Counted from the stretch's first letter, positions 42,335 to 51,052 are shown. The stretch is 64,000 nt of DNA from Streptomyces collinus (GCF_031348265.1 NZ_CP133771.1:5890001-5954000); one strand, 5' to 3'. Made by a program: numbers and translations. The notes: generated from the sequence alone by a model not told the origin.

Positions 42335-43489
42335 ATGGACCACATCACGTTCCTCGTGGCGGTCGTCATCGTCACCGCACTCGCCTTCGACTTCACCAAC
42401 GGTTTCCACGACACGGCGAACGCGATGGCCACGTCCATCGCCACCGGCGCGCTCGCTCCCCGTACCGCGGTCCTGATCAGTGGTGTCCTCAACGTCGTCG
42501 GTGCCTTTCTGTCCACCGAGGTCGCCAGGACCATCTCCGGCGGCATCGTGGACGACACCCTCGTCTCCCCGGGCATGATCTTCGCGGGGCTGGTCGGCGC
42601 CATCCTGTGGAATCTGCTGACCTGGCTGGTCGGTCTCCCGTCGAGCTCCTCGCACGCGCTGTTCGGCGGGCTGATCGGGGCCGTGTGGGTCGGGGCGGGC
42701 ACCCACGGCGTCAACTTCGACAAGGTCGTCGAGAAGGTGCTGGTGCCGGCGGTGGCCTCACCGGTCGTGGCCGGTGTCGCCGCACTGCTCGCCACCTACC
42801 TCGCCTACCGGCTGACCGACCGGGCCCGCAAGGACTCCGTCACCCGGGGCTTCCGCATCGGGCAGGTCGCCTCCGCCTCGCTCGTGTCGCTCGCCCACGG
42901 CACGAACGACGCACAGAAGACCATGGGCGTGATCACCCTCACGCTGATCTCGGCCGGTGCGCTCGGCCACGACGCCGGCCCGCCCCTGTGGGTCATCGCG
43001 TCCGCGGGCCTCGCCATCGGGCTCGGTACGTATCTGGGGGGCTGGCGGATCATCCGCACGATGGGCAAGGGCCTCACCGAGATCCAGTCGCCGCAGGGGT
43101 TCGCCGCCGAGACCGCTTCGACGACCGTCATCCTGACCTCAGCCCACCTCGGATTCGCCCTGTCCACCACGCAGGTGGCCTCCGGCAGCATCCTCGGCGC
43201 GGGGCTCGGCCGCCGGCTCGCGGAGGTCCGCTGGGGCGTCGCGGGCCGGATGATCGTCGCCTGGGTGATCACGCTGCCCGCCGCCGCACTGGCCGGAGGG
43301 CTGGCCGCCGCGGTCGTGCAGAACGGCGGGGACCTCGGTACGGCGGTCGTCGCGCTGGTCGGCGCGGCCCTCGCCGCGGGCATCGTGATCGTCTCGCGCC
43401 GTAACCCGGTGCACGCGCACAACGTCAACGACGCACACGAAGTCAGCATCCGCACCGAGCCGCCGGCCAAGGTCGGCGCGGCCGCCTGA
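42335..43489 (+). CDS. Pit-family low-affinity inorganic phosphate transporter
   Basis: A 384-residue PiT transporter with about 10 helices. Both inverted signature motifs are present: DFTNGFHDTANAMATSIATG near residue 20 and LAHGTNDAQKTMGVITLTL in the second half. It moves metal-phosphate with H+. The ATG follows CAGGAA; the frame is open upstream. It is followed 14 bp later by a small membrane protein that may be a partner. Confidence 0.92.
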   Translation: MDHITFLVAVVIVTALAFDFTNGFHDTANAMATSIATGALAPRTAVLISGVLNVVGAFLSTEVARTISGGIVDDTLVSPGMIFAGLVGAILWNLLTWLVGLPSSSSHALFGGLIGAVWVGAGTHGVNFDKVVEKVLVPAVASPVVAGVAALLATYLAYRLTDRARKDSVTRGFRIGQVASASLVSLAHGTNDAQKTMGVITLTLISAGALGHDAGPPLWVIASAGLAIGLGTYLGGWRIIRTMGKGLTEIQSPQGFAAETASTTVILTSAHLGFALSTTQVASGSILGAGLGRRLAEVRWGVAGRMIVAWVITLPAAALAGGLAAAVVQNGGDLGTAVVALVGAALAAGIVIVSRRNPVHAHNVNDAHEVSIRTEPPAKVGAAA

Positions 43490-43503
43490 GCGACGGGAAC
43501 GCC

Positions 43504-43737
43504 ATGCATCTGGACTGGACCGCACTCGGACAGGTCGCCGCGGTGAGCATCGGCGCGACCGTCGCCGTGGTCGTCGTCTTCGCCCTGGGCGTCCTCGGCC
43601 TCGCCCGCCTGGAGGGCGCCCGCGCCCTGCGGGGCGGCACCTTCGCCCTCGGCCTCACCCAGGCCGCCCTGTGCTTCTTCGCCTGCGCGGCCGTGGTGGC
43701 GTACGGGATCTACCTGATCGTCCCTCAGTTCCATTAG
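43504..43737 (+). CDS. Small two-helix membrane protein after pit
   Basis: A 77-residue protein with two transmembrane helices (AVSIGATVAVVVVFALGVLG and TQAALCFFACAAVVAYGIYL) and a short loop. The tight spacing to the phosphate transporter gene suggests co-transcription and a possible accessory role. No characterised family. Confidence 0.82.
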   Translation: MHLDWTALGQVAAVSIGATVAVVVVFALGVLGLARLEGARALRGGTFALGLTQAALCFFACAAVVAYGIYLIVPQFH

Positions 43738-43766
43738 TCACCTGCGGGACAACCACCGGTTTGCGC

Positions 43767-43802
43767 GCGAACGGCCAAGGGGCGTTCGCATCAGCTGCGA
43801 AC
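43767..43802. promoter_or_regulatory. Cluster of GCGAAC/GTTCGC inverted half-sites
   Basis: GCGAAC (43767-43772), GTTCGC (43784-43789) and GCGAAC (43797-43802). The last two form GTTCGC-N7-GCGAAC. Half-sites resemble those of the protease regulator ClgR, but the spacing is longer. It lies just upstream of the broken small ORF at 43820. Confidence 0.4.
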
Positions 43803-43819
43803 AAGAGGGGGGCGCAAGC

Positions 43820-44058
43820 GTGGAGAACCCCGATCTGGCCGCCGGAGGGGCAGCGGCTTCTGGCCCACCGGCGTCGTGATGCTCGTCGTCATCACCGCCA
43901 TCGTGGTGCTGGTCGGTGTCCGGCGAAGCCACAACGCCAAGAAGGGAACCGGAAGGCAGGGGAAGCAGGAACGGCGGAGCCCCGTACCCGCTGCCGGGTA
44001 CGGGGCTCCGCTGCTCCCTCTCGCCCGACCAGCGACATCGCGGGCCGGACTGCCTTGA
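43820..44058 (+). pseudogene. Possible small membrane protein gene with frameshift
   Basis: GTG 43820 has a strong GAGGGGGG 8 bases upstream and reads MENPDLAAGG..., but stops after 19 codons. From the GGGG run at 43847-43850 a one-base shift enters a frame reading GSGFWPTGVVMLVVITAIVV then LVGVRRSHNAKK, a convincing transmembrane helix with a basic end. This is either a sequence or assembly indel in the G-run, a true frameshift mutation, or programmed -1 shifting. The 3' end runs into the sodN terminator. Confidence 0.45.
43976..44009 (-). terminator. Strong terminator downstream of sodN
   Basis: A 15-bp perfect stem (GGAGCCCCGTACCCG / CGGGTACGGGGCTCC) with a 4-base loop, 55 bp past the sodN stop. 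It could also mark the 3' end of an sRNA derived from the sodN 3' UTR. Confidence 0.85.
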
Positions 44059-44064
44059 GGGAGA

Positions 44065-44460
44065 TCAGGCCTTCTTGGTCTCCCAGAAGATCTTGTCGAT
44101 CTGGGCGATGTAGTCCAGAGCCTTCTGGCCGGTGGCCGGGTCGGTCGAGCCCTTGGCGGCCGAGAGGGCCTTCAGGGCGTCGTTGACCAGCTGGTGCAGC
44201 TCCGGGTACTTCTCGAAGTGCGGGGGCTTGAAGTAGTCGCTCCAGAGCACCGAGACGTGGTGCTTCGCGAGCTCGGCACGCTGCTCCTTGATGACGGTGG
44301 CGCGCGCCTGGAAGTGCGGGTCGTCGTTGGCGGCCATCTTCTCCTGCACGGCCTTCACCGACTCCGCCTCGATGCGGGCCTGGGCGGGGTCGTACACACC
44401 GCAGGGAAGGTCGCAGTGGGCACTGACCTTGACCTTGGGGGCAAACAGGCGGGAAAGCAT
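44065..44460 (-). CDS. sodN: Nickel-containing superoxide dismutase precursor
   Basis: A 131-residue precursor. The 14-residue leader MLSRLFAPKVKVSA is removed to expose the nickel hook HCDLPCGVYDP (His1, Cys2, Cys6 of the mature 117-residue protein), which dismutates superoxide as a hexamer. The mature helices continue QARIEAESVKAVQEKMAAND. Start fixed by the known precursor length. Divergent from sodX. Induced by nickel in S. coelicolor. Confidence 0.97.
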   Translation of the reverse strand: MLSRLFAPKVKVSAHCDLPCGVYDPAQARIEAESVKAVQEKMAANDDPHFQARATVIKEQRAELAKHHVSVLWSDYFKPPHFEKYPELHQLVNDALKALSAAKGSTDPATGQKALDYIAQIDKIFWETKKA

Positions 44461-44605
44461 GGAGCATTCCTTCCTCGTGATCGTCTTCTCACAGGGGACA
44501 TTACTCCGTGAGGGACGGCTTTTCGCGGGTGCCCCCATGGGCTTAGGACAAAAGTCCGGGGTGAGACTGAGACTGGTGGAGGAAGAACCGGGGAGGTGCC
44601 GGGTG
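44461..44605. promoter_or_regulatory. Divergent sodN/sodX promoter region
   Basis: A 145-bp gap with GGAC-AAAA-GTCC, a perfect 4+4 inverted repeat with A-tract centre (44546-44557), in otherwise GC-rich DNA. It could be a regulator site or part of the sodN promoter; I see no clear Nur-type box. Confidence 0.4.
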
Positions 44606-45040
44606 ATGCCGGAGCTGTCGCAGGAGTCCGAGCGGGGGAGGCCCGCCCCACCCTTCGGGGTGGCCGAGGTGACCGGGCCGTCCATGGTGCCCACGCTGTA
44701 CCACGGGGACCGGCTCCTGGTGCACTACGGGGGCCGGGTCAGGCCCGGGGACGTCGTCGTCCTGCGGCATCCCTTCCAGCAGGACCTGCTGGTCGTCAAG
44801 CGGGTGGCCCAACGGCGCGAGAGCGGCTGGTGGGTGCTCGGGGACAACGCGTACGCCGGCGGCGACAGCACCGACTACGGCGTCGTCCCCGACGACCTGG
44901 TGCTGGGGCGGGTTCGGTTCCGCTACCGGCCGCGCAGGTCCGGCCGGCGGTCGCCCTGGGCGCTGCTGGGCTGGGCGCTGTCGGCCGCCAGGCCGGTCCT
45001 CTCCGACCGGTCGGCCTCCAGGCGTTTGCGGGCGCGGTAG
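44606..45040 (+). CDS. sodX: Nickel superoxide dismutase maturation protease SodX
   Basis: A 144-residue S26 signal-peptidase-like protease. The serine motif is VTGPSMVPTLYHGDRLLV and the general-base lysine lies in VVKRVAQRR; the third box is WVLGDNAYAGGDSTDYG. No membrane anchor is evident, as expected for cytosolic removal of the SodN leader. It starts behind GGGAGGTG. Its last 118 bp overlap the convergent CGNR gene. Confidence 0.92.
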   Translation: MPELSQESERGRPAPPFGVAEVTGPSMVPTLYHGDRLLVHYGGRVRPGDVVVLRHPFQQDLLVVKRVAQRRESGWWVLGDNAYAGGDSTDYGVVPDDLVLGRVRFRYRPRRSGRRSPWALLGWALSAARPVLSDRSASRRLRAR

Positions 45041-45573
45041 GCCGCCACGTTGGCCCGGGTCGCGCAGCGGTCGGAGCAGTAGCGCCGGGAGCGGTTGGTG
45101 GAGGTGTCGAGGTAGGCGTTGCGGCAGGGTGCGGCCTCGCACAACCCCAGGCGGTCCACGCCGTACTCGGTCAGGTGGAACGCCAGGCCCATCGCCGCGA
45201 TCGCCGCGTAGCCCGCCGTGGCGTTCGACGGGTGGTCCGCCAGGTGCATGTGCCACAGAGGGCGGCCGTCGTCGTCCCGGAAGTCGTGCCCGGAGATCTG
45301 CGGGCTCACCGGGAACTCCAGCAGCAGCGAGTTCAGCAGGTCGACGGCGAGCCTCTCCTCGCCCGCGTCGGCCGCCTCGAAGACCGAACGCAGCCGGGCC
45401 CGGACCGAGCGGAAGCGGGTCACGTCCGCGTCGGTGGCGCGGCGGGCCGCCGACTGGCTGGGCCCGAACAGATCGCGGACGGCCTCGACCGACGTCAGGG
45501 CGTCCTTGCCCCGGGCCGGTTCCTCGGTGTTGACGAGGCGCACGGCATAGTCCGAGTAATAGGCCAGTTCCAC
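44923..45573 (-). CDS. ABATE/CGNR zinc-finger transcriptional regulator
   Basis: A 216-residue protein: N-terminal ABATE-type stress-sensing domain (AYYSDYAVRLVNTEEP to AAMGLAFHLTEYGVDRLG) and a C-terminal CGNR-type zinc knuckle with CEAAPCRNAYLD and RRYCSDRCATRANVAAYRAR. Binding DNA and sensing an unknown ligand is the family expectation. Its final ~39 codons overlap sodX tail to tail, and this part (RSERTGLAADSAQPSSAQGD) is low complexity. Confidence 0.87.
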   Translation of the reverse strand: MELAYYSDYAVRLVNTEEPARGKDALTSVEAVRDLFGPSQSAARRATDADVTRFRSVRARLRSVFEAADAGEERLAVDLLNSLLLEFPVSPQISGHDFRDDDGRPLWHMHLADHPSNATAGYAAIAAMGLAFHLTEYGVDRLGLCEAAPCRNAYLDTSTNRSRRYCSDRCATRANVAAYRARKRLEADRSERTGLAADSAQPSSAQGDRRPDLRGR

Positions 45574-45660
45574 TTGTAGTCCTTACGGAGGGGCTTTAGG
45601 GTCGTGAGCGCACTTGTAACAGCTGATGGTGCTTCCAGGGTATTACGAGGGAGGGGCTCG

Positions 45661-46431
45661 ATGACGGACGCGGACATCACGACGACCACCGCGGACTGGC
45701 AGGCCTGGCAGGAGAGCTGGGACCGGCAGCAGGAGTGGTACCTGCCCGACCGCGAGGAGCGGTTCCGGATCATGCTCGACATGGTCGAGGCCGTCGTGGG
45801 CACCGCCCCGCGCGTCCTCGACCTCGCCTGCGGCACGGGCACCATCACGGCCCGGCTGCTGGCCCGCCTCCCCGACGCCACCAGCACCGGCGTCGACCTC
45901 GACCCGGCGCTCCTCGCCATCGCCGAGGGCACCTTCGCGGGCGACGACCGGGTCGGCCTCGTCACCGCCGACCTCAAGGACCCCGACTGGCCGACGAGGC
46001 TGCCGTACGACTCGTACGACGCCGTCCTGACCGCGACGGCCCTGCACTGGCTGCACCGGGAACCCCTCGCGGACCTCTACGGCCAGGTCGCGGGACTCGT
46101 CCGCGCCGGCGGTGTCTTCATGAACGCGGACCACATGATCGACGAGTCGACGCCGCGGATCAACGCGGCGGAGCGGGCGCAGCGCCACGCCCGCATGGAA
46201 CAGGCCAGGGAATCCGGGGTCCTCGGCTGGACGGAGTGGTGGCAGCTCGCCGCGAAGGACCCGGTCCTCGCCGAACCCACGGCCCGGCGCTACGAGATCT
46301 ACGGCGACCACGCCGACGGCGACATGCCGTCGGTCCAGTGGCACGCGCGCGTGCTGCGCGAGAAGGGCTTCGGCGAGGCCAGGCCGGTGTGGTGCTCGCC
46401 CTCGGACACCCTGCTGCTCGCCATGAAGTAG
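45661..46431 (+). CDS. SAM-dependent class I methyltransferase
   Basis: A 256-residue methyltransferase. Motif I is VLDLACGTGTITARLLARLP, followed by the acidic GVDLDPALL, and motif II/III AVLTATALHWLHREPLADLY resembles the trans-aconitate/UbiE-like group. Start ATG 45661 behind GAGGGAGGGG. Substrate unknown. It is divergent from the CGNR regulator with an 87-bp gap that may be their shared promoter. Confidence 0.87.
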   Translation: MTDADITTTTADWQAWQESWDRQQEWYLPDREERFRIMLDMVEAVVGTAPRVLDLACGTGTITARLLARLPDATSTGVDLDPALLAIAEGTFAGDDRVGLVTADLKDPDWPTRLPYDSYDAVLTATALHWLHREPLADLYGQVAGLVRAGGVFMNADHMIDESTPRINAAERAQRHARMEQARESGVLGWTEWWQLAAKDPVLAEPTARRYEIYGDHADGDMPSVQWHARVLREKGFGEARPVWCSPSDTLLLAMK

Positions 46432-46440
46432 AGCGCGCGA

Positions 46441-46473
46441 AGGGGGCGGCACGGAGATTCCGTACCGCCCCCT
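46441..46473. terminator. Bidirectional terminator, methyltransferase/ABC genes
   Basis: AGGGGGCGGCACGGA, GAT loop and TCCGTACCGCCCCCT form a 15-bp stem with one mismatch between the convergent genes that end at 46431 and 46488. Confidence 0.82.
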
Positions 46474-46487
46474 CGCCGGGCGTACCG

Positions 46488-47249
46488 TCAGAGCACCTTG
46501 GACAGGAACGACTTCGTCCGCTCGTGCTGCGGGTTCGTGAGCACCTCACGCGGGTGGCCGGATTCGACCACCACACCGCCGTCCATGAAGACCAGGCTGT
46601 CGCCCACCTCGCGGGCGAAGCCCATCTCGTGCGTGACGACGATCATCGTCATGCCGGACTCGGCCAGGTCGCGCATGACGTCCAGGACGTCGCCGACCAG
46701 CTCCGGGTCGAGCGCCGAGGTCGGCTCGTCGAACAGCATCAGCTTCGGGTCCATGGCGAGGGCCCGGGCGATGGCGACGCGCTGCTGCTGGCCGCCGGAG
46801 AGCTGCGAGGGGTAGTTGCCCGCCTTGTCGGCCAGGCCCACCCGGTCCAGGAGCTCCTGGGCGCGCGTGCGGGCCTGGCTCCTGCTCACGCCCTTGACCT
46901 GGACCGGCGCCTCCATGACGTTCTCCACGGCCGTCATGTGCGGGAACAGGTTGAAGCGCTGGAAGACCATGCCGATGTCCCGGCGCTTGACCGCGACTTC
47001 GCTGTCCTTCAGCTCGTAGAGCTTGTCGCCCTTCTGCCGGTAGCCGACCAGCTCACCGTCGACGTACAGACGGCCGGCGTTGATCTTCTCCAGGTGGTTG
47101 ATGCACCTCAGGAAGGTCGACTTGCCGGAGCCGGAGGGGCCGATGAGGCAGAACACCTCGCCGGACTTCACCTCCAGGTCGATGCCCGTGAGGACTTCTA
47201 CGGGACCGAAGGACTTGTGGACGCCCTCGGCCTTGACCATGACGGTCAT
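46488..47249 (-). CDS. Polar amino acid ABC transporter ATP-binding protein
   Basis: A 253-residue GlnQ/GluA-type ATPase. Walker A GPSGSGKST, Q-loop MVFQRFNLFPHMT, signature LSGGQQQRVAIARAL, Walker B LMLFDEPTSALDPE, switch histidine VVTHEMGFAREV. Its start overlaps the permease stop by ATGA. With the adjacent permease and lipoprotein it forms a complete importer for a polar amino acid, perhaps glutamate or glutamine. Confidence 0.94.
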   Translation of the reverse strand: MTVMVKAEGVHKSFGPVEVLTGIDLEVKSGEVFCLIGPSGSGKSTFLRCINHLEKINAGRLYVDGELVGYRQKGDKLYELKDSEVAVKRRDIGMVFQRFNLFPHMTAVENVMEAPVQVKGVSRSQARTRAQELLDRVGLADKAGNYPSQLSGGQQQRVAIARALAMDPKLMLFDEPTSALDPELVGDVLDVMRDLAESGMTMIVVTHEMGFAREVGDSLVFMDGGVVVESGHPREVLTNPQHERTKSFLSKVL

Positions 47250-48187
47250 GCGGTGCCTCCCTTCGGCTTGGAGCGGCTGGACAGGGAGAGCACGTTCGCC
47301 CTGATCTTCTGGAACGGCGTGGCCGGCAGGGACCGGCTCGAACCACGCGCGTAGTACCGCTCCAGGTAGTACTGGCCCACGCTGAAGATCGACGTCATCA
47401 GCAGATACCAGGCCGCCGCCAGGAACAGCATCTCGGCCGGGGCACCGGAGGTCTGGCCGATGTCCTGAGCTGCTCGCAGCAACTCGGGATACTGGACGAC
47501 CGAGACCAGCGAGGTCGTCTTCAGCATGTTGATGACCTCGTTGCCCGTCGGCGGCACGATCACGCGCATCGCCTGCGGGATGACGATCCGGCGCAGCGTC
47601 TTGGCGTGGCTCATGCCCAGCGCGTGCGACGCCTCGGTCTGGCCCTCGTCGACCGAGAGCAGACCGGCCCGGCAGATCTCCGCCATGTACGCGGCCTCGT
47701 TCAGGCCGAGGCCCAGCAGCGCCGTCAGGAACGGGGTCATGAAGTCCGACCACTCGTCCTTGTAGAACGGCCCGAGGTTGATGTACTCGAAGACCAGGCC
47801 CAGGTTGAACCAGACGATCAGCTGCACCAGGACCGGGGTGCCGCGGAAGAACCAGATGTAGAACCACGCGATCGACGAGGTCACCGGGTTCTTCGACAGG
47901 CGCATCACGGCGAGCATGACGCCGCCGACGATGCCGATCACCATGGACAGCACGGTCAGCAGGAGCGTCTTGCCGACGCCGTCCAGGATGCGGTCGTCGA
48001 AGAAGTAGTCCGGGATCGCGCCCCAGTTGATCTTGCCCTGGGAGAACGCGTAGACGACCCCGACCAGCAGGGCGATGGCGACGACGGCGGAGACGTACCG
48101 CCCGTAGTGCCGGACCGGGATGGCCTTGATGGCCTCCGGTCCGGCCGGGGGCGTGTCGGCCGGCGTCTTGTCGATGTCAACAGTCAC
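47246..48187 (-). CDS. Polar amino acid ABC transporter permease
   Basis: A 313-residue HisM-like permease. After a cytoplasmic N terminus come transmembrane segments starting YVSAVVAIALLVGVVYAFSQ and the amino-acid permease loop EASHALGMSHAKTLRRIVIP, with PQAMRVIVPPTGNEVINMLK. Only one permease gene is present, so it should act as a homodimer. GTG start. Confidence 0.93.
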   Translation of the reverse strand: MTVDIDKTPADTPPAGPEAIKAIPVRHYGRYVSAVVAIALLVGVVYAFSQGKINWGAIPDYFFDDRILDGVGKTLLLTVLSMVIGIVGGVMLAVMRLSKNPVTSSIAWFYIWFFRGTPVLVQLIVWFNLGLVFEYINLGPFYKDEWSDFMTPFLTALLGLGLNEAAYMAEICRAGLLSVDEGQTEASHALGMSHAKTLRRIVIPQAMRVIVPPTGNEVINMLKTTSLVSVVQYPELLRAAQDIGQTSGAPAEMLFLAAAWYLLMTSIFSVGQYYLERYYARGSSRSLPATPFQKIRANVLSLSSRSKPKGGTA

Positions 48188-48219
48188 GGGTGTTGCCTTT
48201 CAGTGCCGCTGCGCTGCGG

Positions 48220-49170
48220 TCACTTGCCGCCGTTGATCGTGGCTTCGTCGATGGAGCCGTCGGTGACGCCCCACTTCTTCATGATCTTCTCGTACTCGCC
48301 GTTCTCGATGACGGCGTCGAGGGCGGCCTTGAGGGCGTCCCGCAGCTCCGTCTGGTTCTTGGCGACCGCGATGCCGTACGGGGCGGCCTCGACCTGCTCG
48401 CCGACCAGCTGGAAGTCCTTGCCGCCGCCGGAGGTCTTCACCGCGTACGCGGCGACCGGGAAGTCGGACGAGCCGGCGTCGGCGCCACCCGCGCGCAGGC
48501 GGGTCTGGGCCTGCTGGTCGTTGTCGAAGGGCTCGATGGCGATCTTCTTGCCGGACGGGCACTTCTTCGACTCCGCCTTGGCGAGGTCCTCGGAGACGGT
48601 GCCGCGCTGCAGCACGATCTTCTTGCCGCACAGGTCGGACCAGGTCTTGATGCCCTGGTCGTCGCCCTTCTTGGTGTAGATCGAGACACCGGCGGTGAAG
48701 TAGTCCACGAAGTCGACGCCCTCGCCGACCTTCTTGCCGGTGTCGGAGTCGACGCCCTCCTGGCGGTCCTTGGTGTCGGTCATCGCGGACATGGCGATGT
48801 CGTACCGCTTGGAGCGCAGACCCGTGATCAGCGTGTCGAACGTGCCGTTCTCGAACTGGAAGTCGACCCCGAGCTGCTTGCCCATGGCGGCGGCGAGGTC
48901 CGGGTCGATGCCGACGACCTTGCCGGAGCTGTCCTTGAACTCGACCGGGGCGTAGGCGATGTCGGAGCCGACCTTGATGACACCCTTGTCGCGGATGGCC
49001 TGAGGCAGCTTGTCGGCGAGTGGGGCCGAGGCCGCCGTGTCGCTCGAACCGGTGTCCTTGGTCTGGTCACCGCATCCGGTGAGCATCAGCGCGCCTGCGA
49101 CCGCGATCGCACCGACCGCTGCTAGCCGGGAGTGCGCGGCGGTCGTACGACGGGTGGAGCTTGCGGTCAT
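48220..49170 (-). CDS. Polar amino acid-binding lipoprotein
   Basis: A 316-residue SBP_bac_3 protein. Signal peptide VGAIAVAGALMLTGC with lipobox LTGC. Ligand-domain motifs VIKVGSDIAYAPVEFKDSSG, VGIDPDLAAAMGKQLGVDFQ and YDIAMSAMTDTKDRQ are typical of glutamate/basic amino acid binding proteins. GGAGG sits 7 bases before the ATG at 49170; the open frame runs further. It leads the three-gene importer operon. Confidence 0.92.
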   Translation of the reverse strand: MTASSTRRTTAAHSRLAAVGAIAVAGALMLTGCGDQTKDTGSSDTAASAPLADKLPQAIRDKGVIKVGSDIAYAPVEFKDSSGKVVGIDPDLAAAMGKQLGVDFQFENGTFDTLITGLRSKRYDIAMSAMTDTKDRQEGVDSDTGKKVGEGVDFVDYFTAGVSIYTKKGDDQGIKTWSDLCGKKIVLQRGTVSEDLAKAESKKCPSGKKIAIEPFDNDQQAQTRLRAGGADAGSSDFPVAAYAVKTSGGGKDFQLVGEQVEAAPYGIAVAKNQTELRDALKAALDAVIENGEYEKIMKKWGVTDGSIDEATINGGK

Positions 49171-49795
49171 GGTGGGTTCCTCCGGCGGATGGGTGGAGTT
49201 GCCGATGGGGCGGGCCGCTGCCGATGGGTTCGGCAACGCCGTGGCACGCCGAAGGTTTCGGCAGTGCCGTGGGTCGACGAGAGCACACCTCTTCGAGTGT
49301 CGCGACCTCGTGTGATTACGGCATCTTGCCATTCGGACTGCGCGATTCTGGGGGCCAGCCATGTCAAAATCGGATAACGGGCGACCCCCGAACCGCACCA
49401 CTCCGGTACATCACGGCCGGACCTTCTAAGGGAATCACCCCTTCCGGCCGGAAGAACTTCGGTATATCCCGGGATTTCAAGACGGGGCCCGCGAGCTTCG
49501 CAGATGCTTGAGTGGTTGTGGCTGGTTTGTCTAGGCCTTGTCCCGATTTTGGACGAAGAGTCAGGGCGTCGTCATGTGACCTTCGCGTTATGGACTCGTC
49601 GTCGATGCCGTCCGTCCGGTAAGAAGGGTCTTTACACCCCTCATCCGGGGCTCAGGGCGCGTGTGCGGCGCGCCCGTCGCGTACGCGCCCGTACGTATAC
49701 ACGTACAAGCACGACATGGGGCTGCGCGGTGCCCGCCCACCCCTCACCAGGAGTGGCCACCCTCAAAACAATGAAGATTTAAGGGGTAAAACGAA
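49171..49795. promoter_or_regulatory. 625-bp divergent promoter region
   Basis: No supported gene. Near 49230-49280 there is an imperfect ~27-bp direct repeat (GGTTCGGCAACGCCGTGG and GGTTTCGGCAGTGCCGTGG). Around 49684-49710 GTACG-type palindromes cluster (CGTACGTATACACGTAC). An AT-rich stretch with AAGGGG directly precedes the malic enzyme GTG. Confidence 0.45.
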
Positions 49796-51028
49796 GTGGC
49801 AGCGGAGATCGTCAATCCTCGCAGCGAGAGCAAGACCGGCGATACGGACCACGAGGGCGGTGCGGAGCCCCTCGACTCCTTCGACCCGGCGTTCGCGCTG
49901 CACCGCGGCGGCAAGATGGCTGTGCAGGCCACCGTGCCGGTCCGTGACAAGGACGACCTGTCCCTGGCGTACACGCCCGGCGTCGCGAAGGTGTGCAGCG
50001 CGATCGCGGAGCAGCCGGAGCTCGTGCACGACTACACGTGGAAGTCGTCGGTCGTGGCCGTCGTGACGGACGGTACGGCCGTGCTGGGGCTCGGTGACAT
50101 CGGGCCCGAGGCCTCCCTCCCGGTGATGGAGGGCAAGGCGATTCTTTTCAAGCAGTTCGGTGGCGTGGACGCGGTTCCGATCGCCCTGGCCTGCACGGAC
50201 GTCGACGAGATCGTCGAGACCGTGGTGCGGCTCGCGCCGTCGTTCGGCGGCGTCAACCTGGAGGACATCTCGGCGCCCCGGTGCTTCGAGGTCGAGCGGA
50301 AGCTGCAGGAGCGGCTGGACATTCCGGTCTTCCACGACGACCAGCACGGCACGGCCGTGGTGACGCTGGCCGCCCTGCGGAATGCCGCGCGGCTGAGCGG
50401 GCGGGCGCTGGGTGAGCTGCGGGCCGTCATCTCCGGAGCCGGTGCGGCCGGTGTCGCCATTGCGAAGATGCTGGTCGAGGCCGGGATCGGGGATGTCGCG
50501 GTGGCCGACCGCAAGGGTGTCGTGTCGGCGGACCGGGACGACCTCACGCCGGTGAAGCAGGACCTGGCCGGGTTCACGAACAAGGCCGGGATCACCGGGT
50601 CGCTGGAAGCGGCGCTGGACGGGGCCGACGTGTTCATCGGGGTCTCCGGTGGCACGGTCGCGGAGTCCGCGGTGGCGACGATGGCCAAGGGCGCGTTCGT
50701 CTTCGCCATGGCGAACCCGAACCCCGAGGTGCATCCCGAGGTCGCGCACAAGTACGCGGCGGTCGTCGCGACCGGACGGTCGGACTTCCCGAACCAGATC
50801 AACAACGTGCTGGCGTTCCCCGGGATCTTCGCGGGTGCGCTGCAGGTGAGGGCCTCCCGGATCACCGAGGGGATGAAGCTGGCCGCCGCGGAGGCGCTGG
50901 CCGCTGTGGTCGGGGACGATCTCGCCGCCGACTACGTCATCCCGTCGCCGTTCGACGAGCGGGTCGCGCCGGCGGTCACGGCCGCGGTGGCGGCTGCGGC
51001 TCGGGCCGAGGGTGTGGCCCGGCGCTGA
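49796..51028 (+). CDS. NADP-type malic enzyme
   Basis: A 410-residue short-form malic enzyme decarboxylating malate to pyruvate. Catalytic motifs: LAYTPGVAKVCSAI (Tyr), GLGDIGPEASLPVMEGKAIL (Lys region), FEVERKLQERLDIPVFHDDQ then HGTAVV (metal ligands), and the nucleotide fold SGAGAAGVAIAKML. It lacks phosphotransacetylase fusion. The S. coelicolor syntenic gene (SCO5261) is the NADP-dependent enzyme; cofactor use here is inferred. Confidence 0.93.
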   Translation: MAAEIVNPRSESKTGDTDHEGGAEPLDSFDPAFALHRGGKMAVQATVPVRDKDDLSLAYTPGVAKVCSAIAEQPELVHDYTWKSSVVAVVTDGTAVLGLGDIGPEASLPVMEGKAILFKQFGGVDAVPIALACTDVDEIVETVVRLAPSFGGVNLEDISAPRCFEVERKLQERLDIPVFHDDQHGTAVVTLAALRNAARLSGRALGELRAVISGAGAAGVAIAKMLVEAGIGDVAVADRKGVVSADRDDLTPVKQDLAGFTNKAGITGSLEAALDGADVFIGVSGGTVAESAVATMAKGAFVFAMANPNPEVHPEVAHKYAAVVATGRSDFPNQINNVLAFPGIFAGALQVRASRITEGMKLAAAEALAAVVGDDLAADYVIPSPFDERVAPAVTAAVAAAARAEGVARR

Positions 51029-51052
51029 CGTGATGCCGGCATCTGTGTGACG

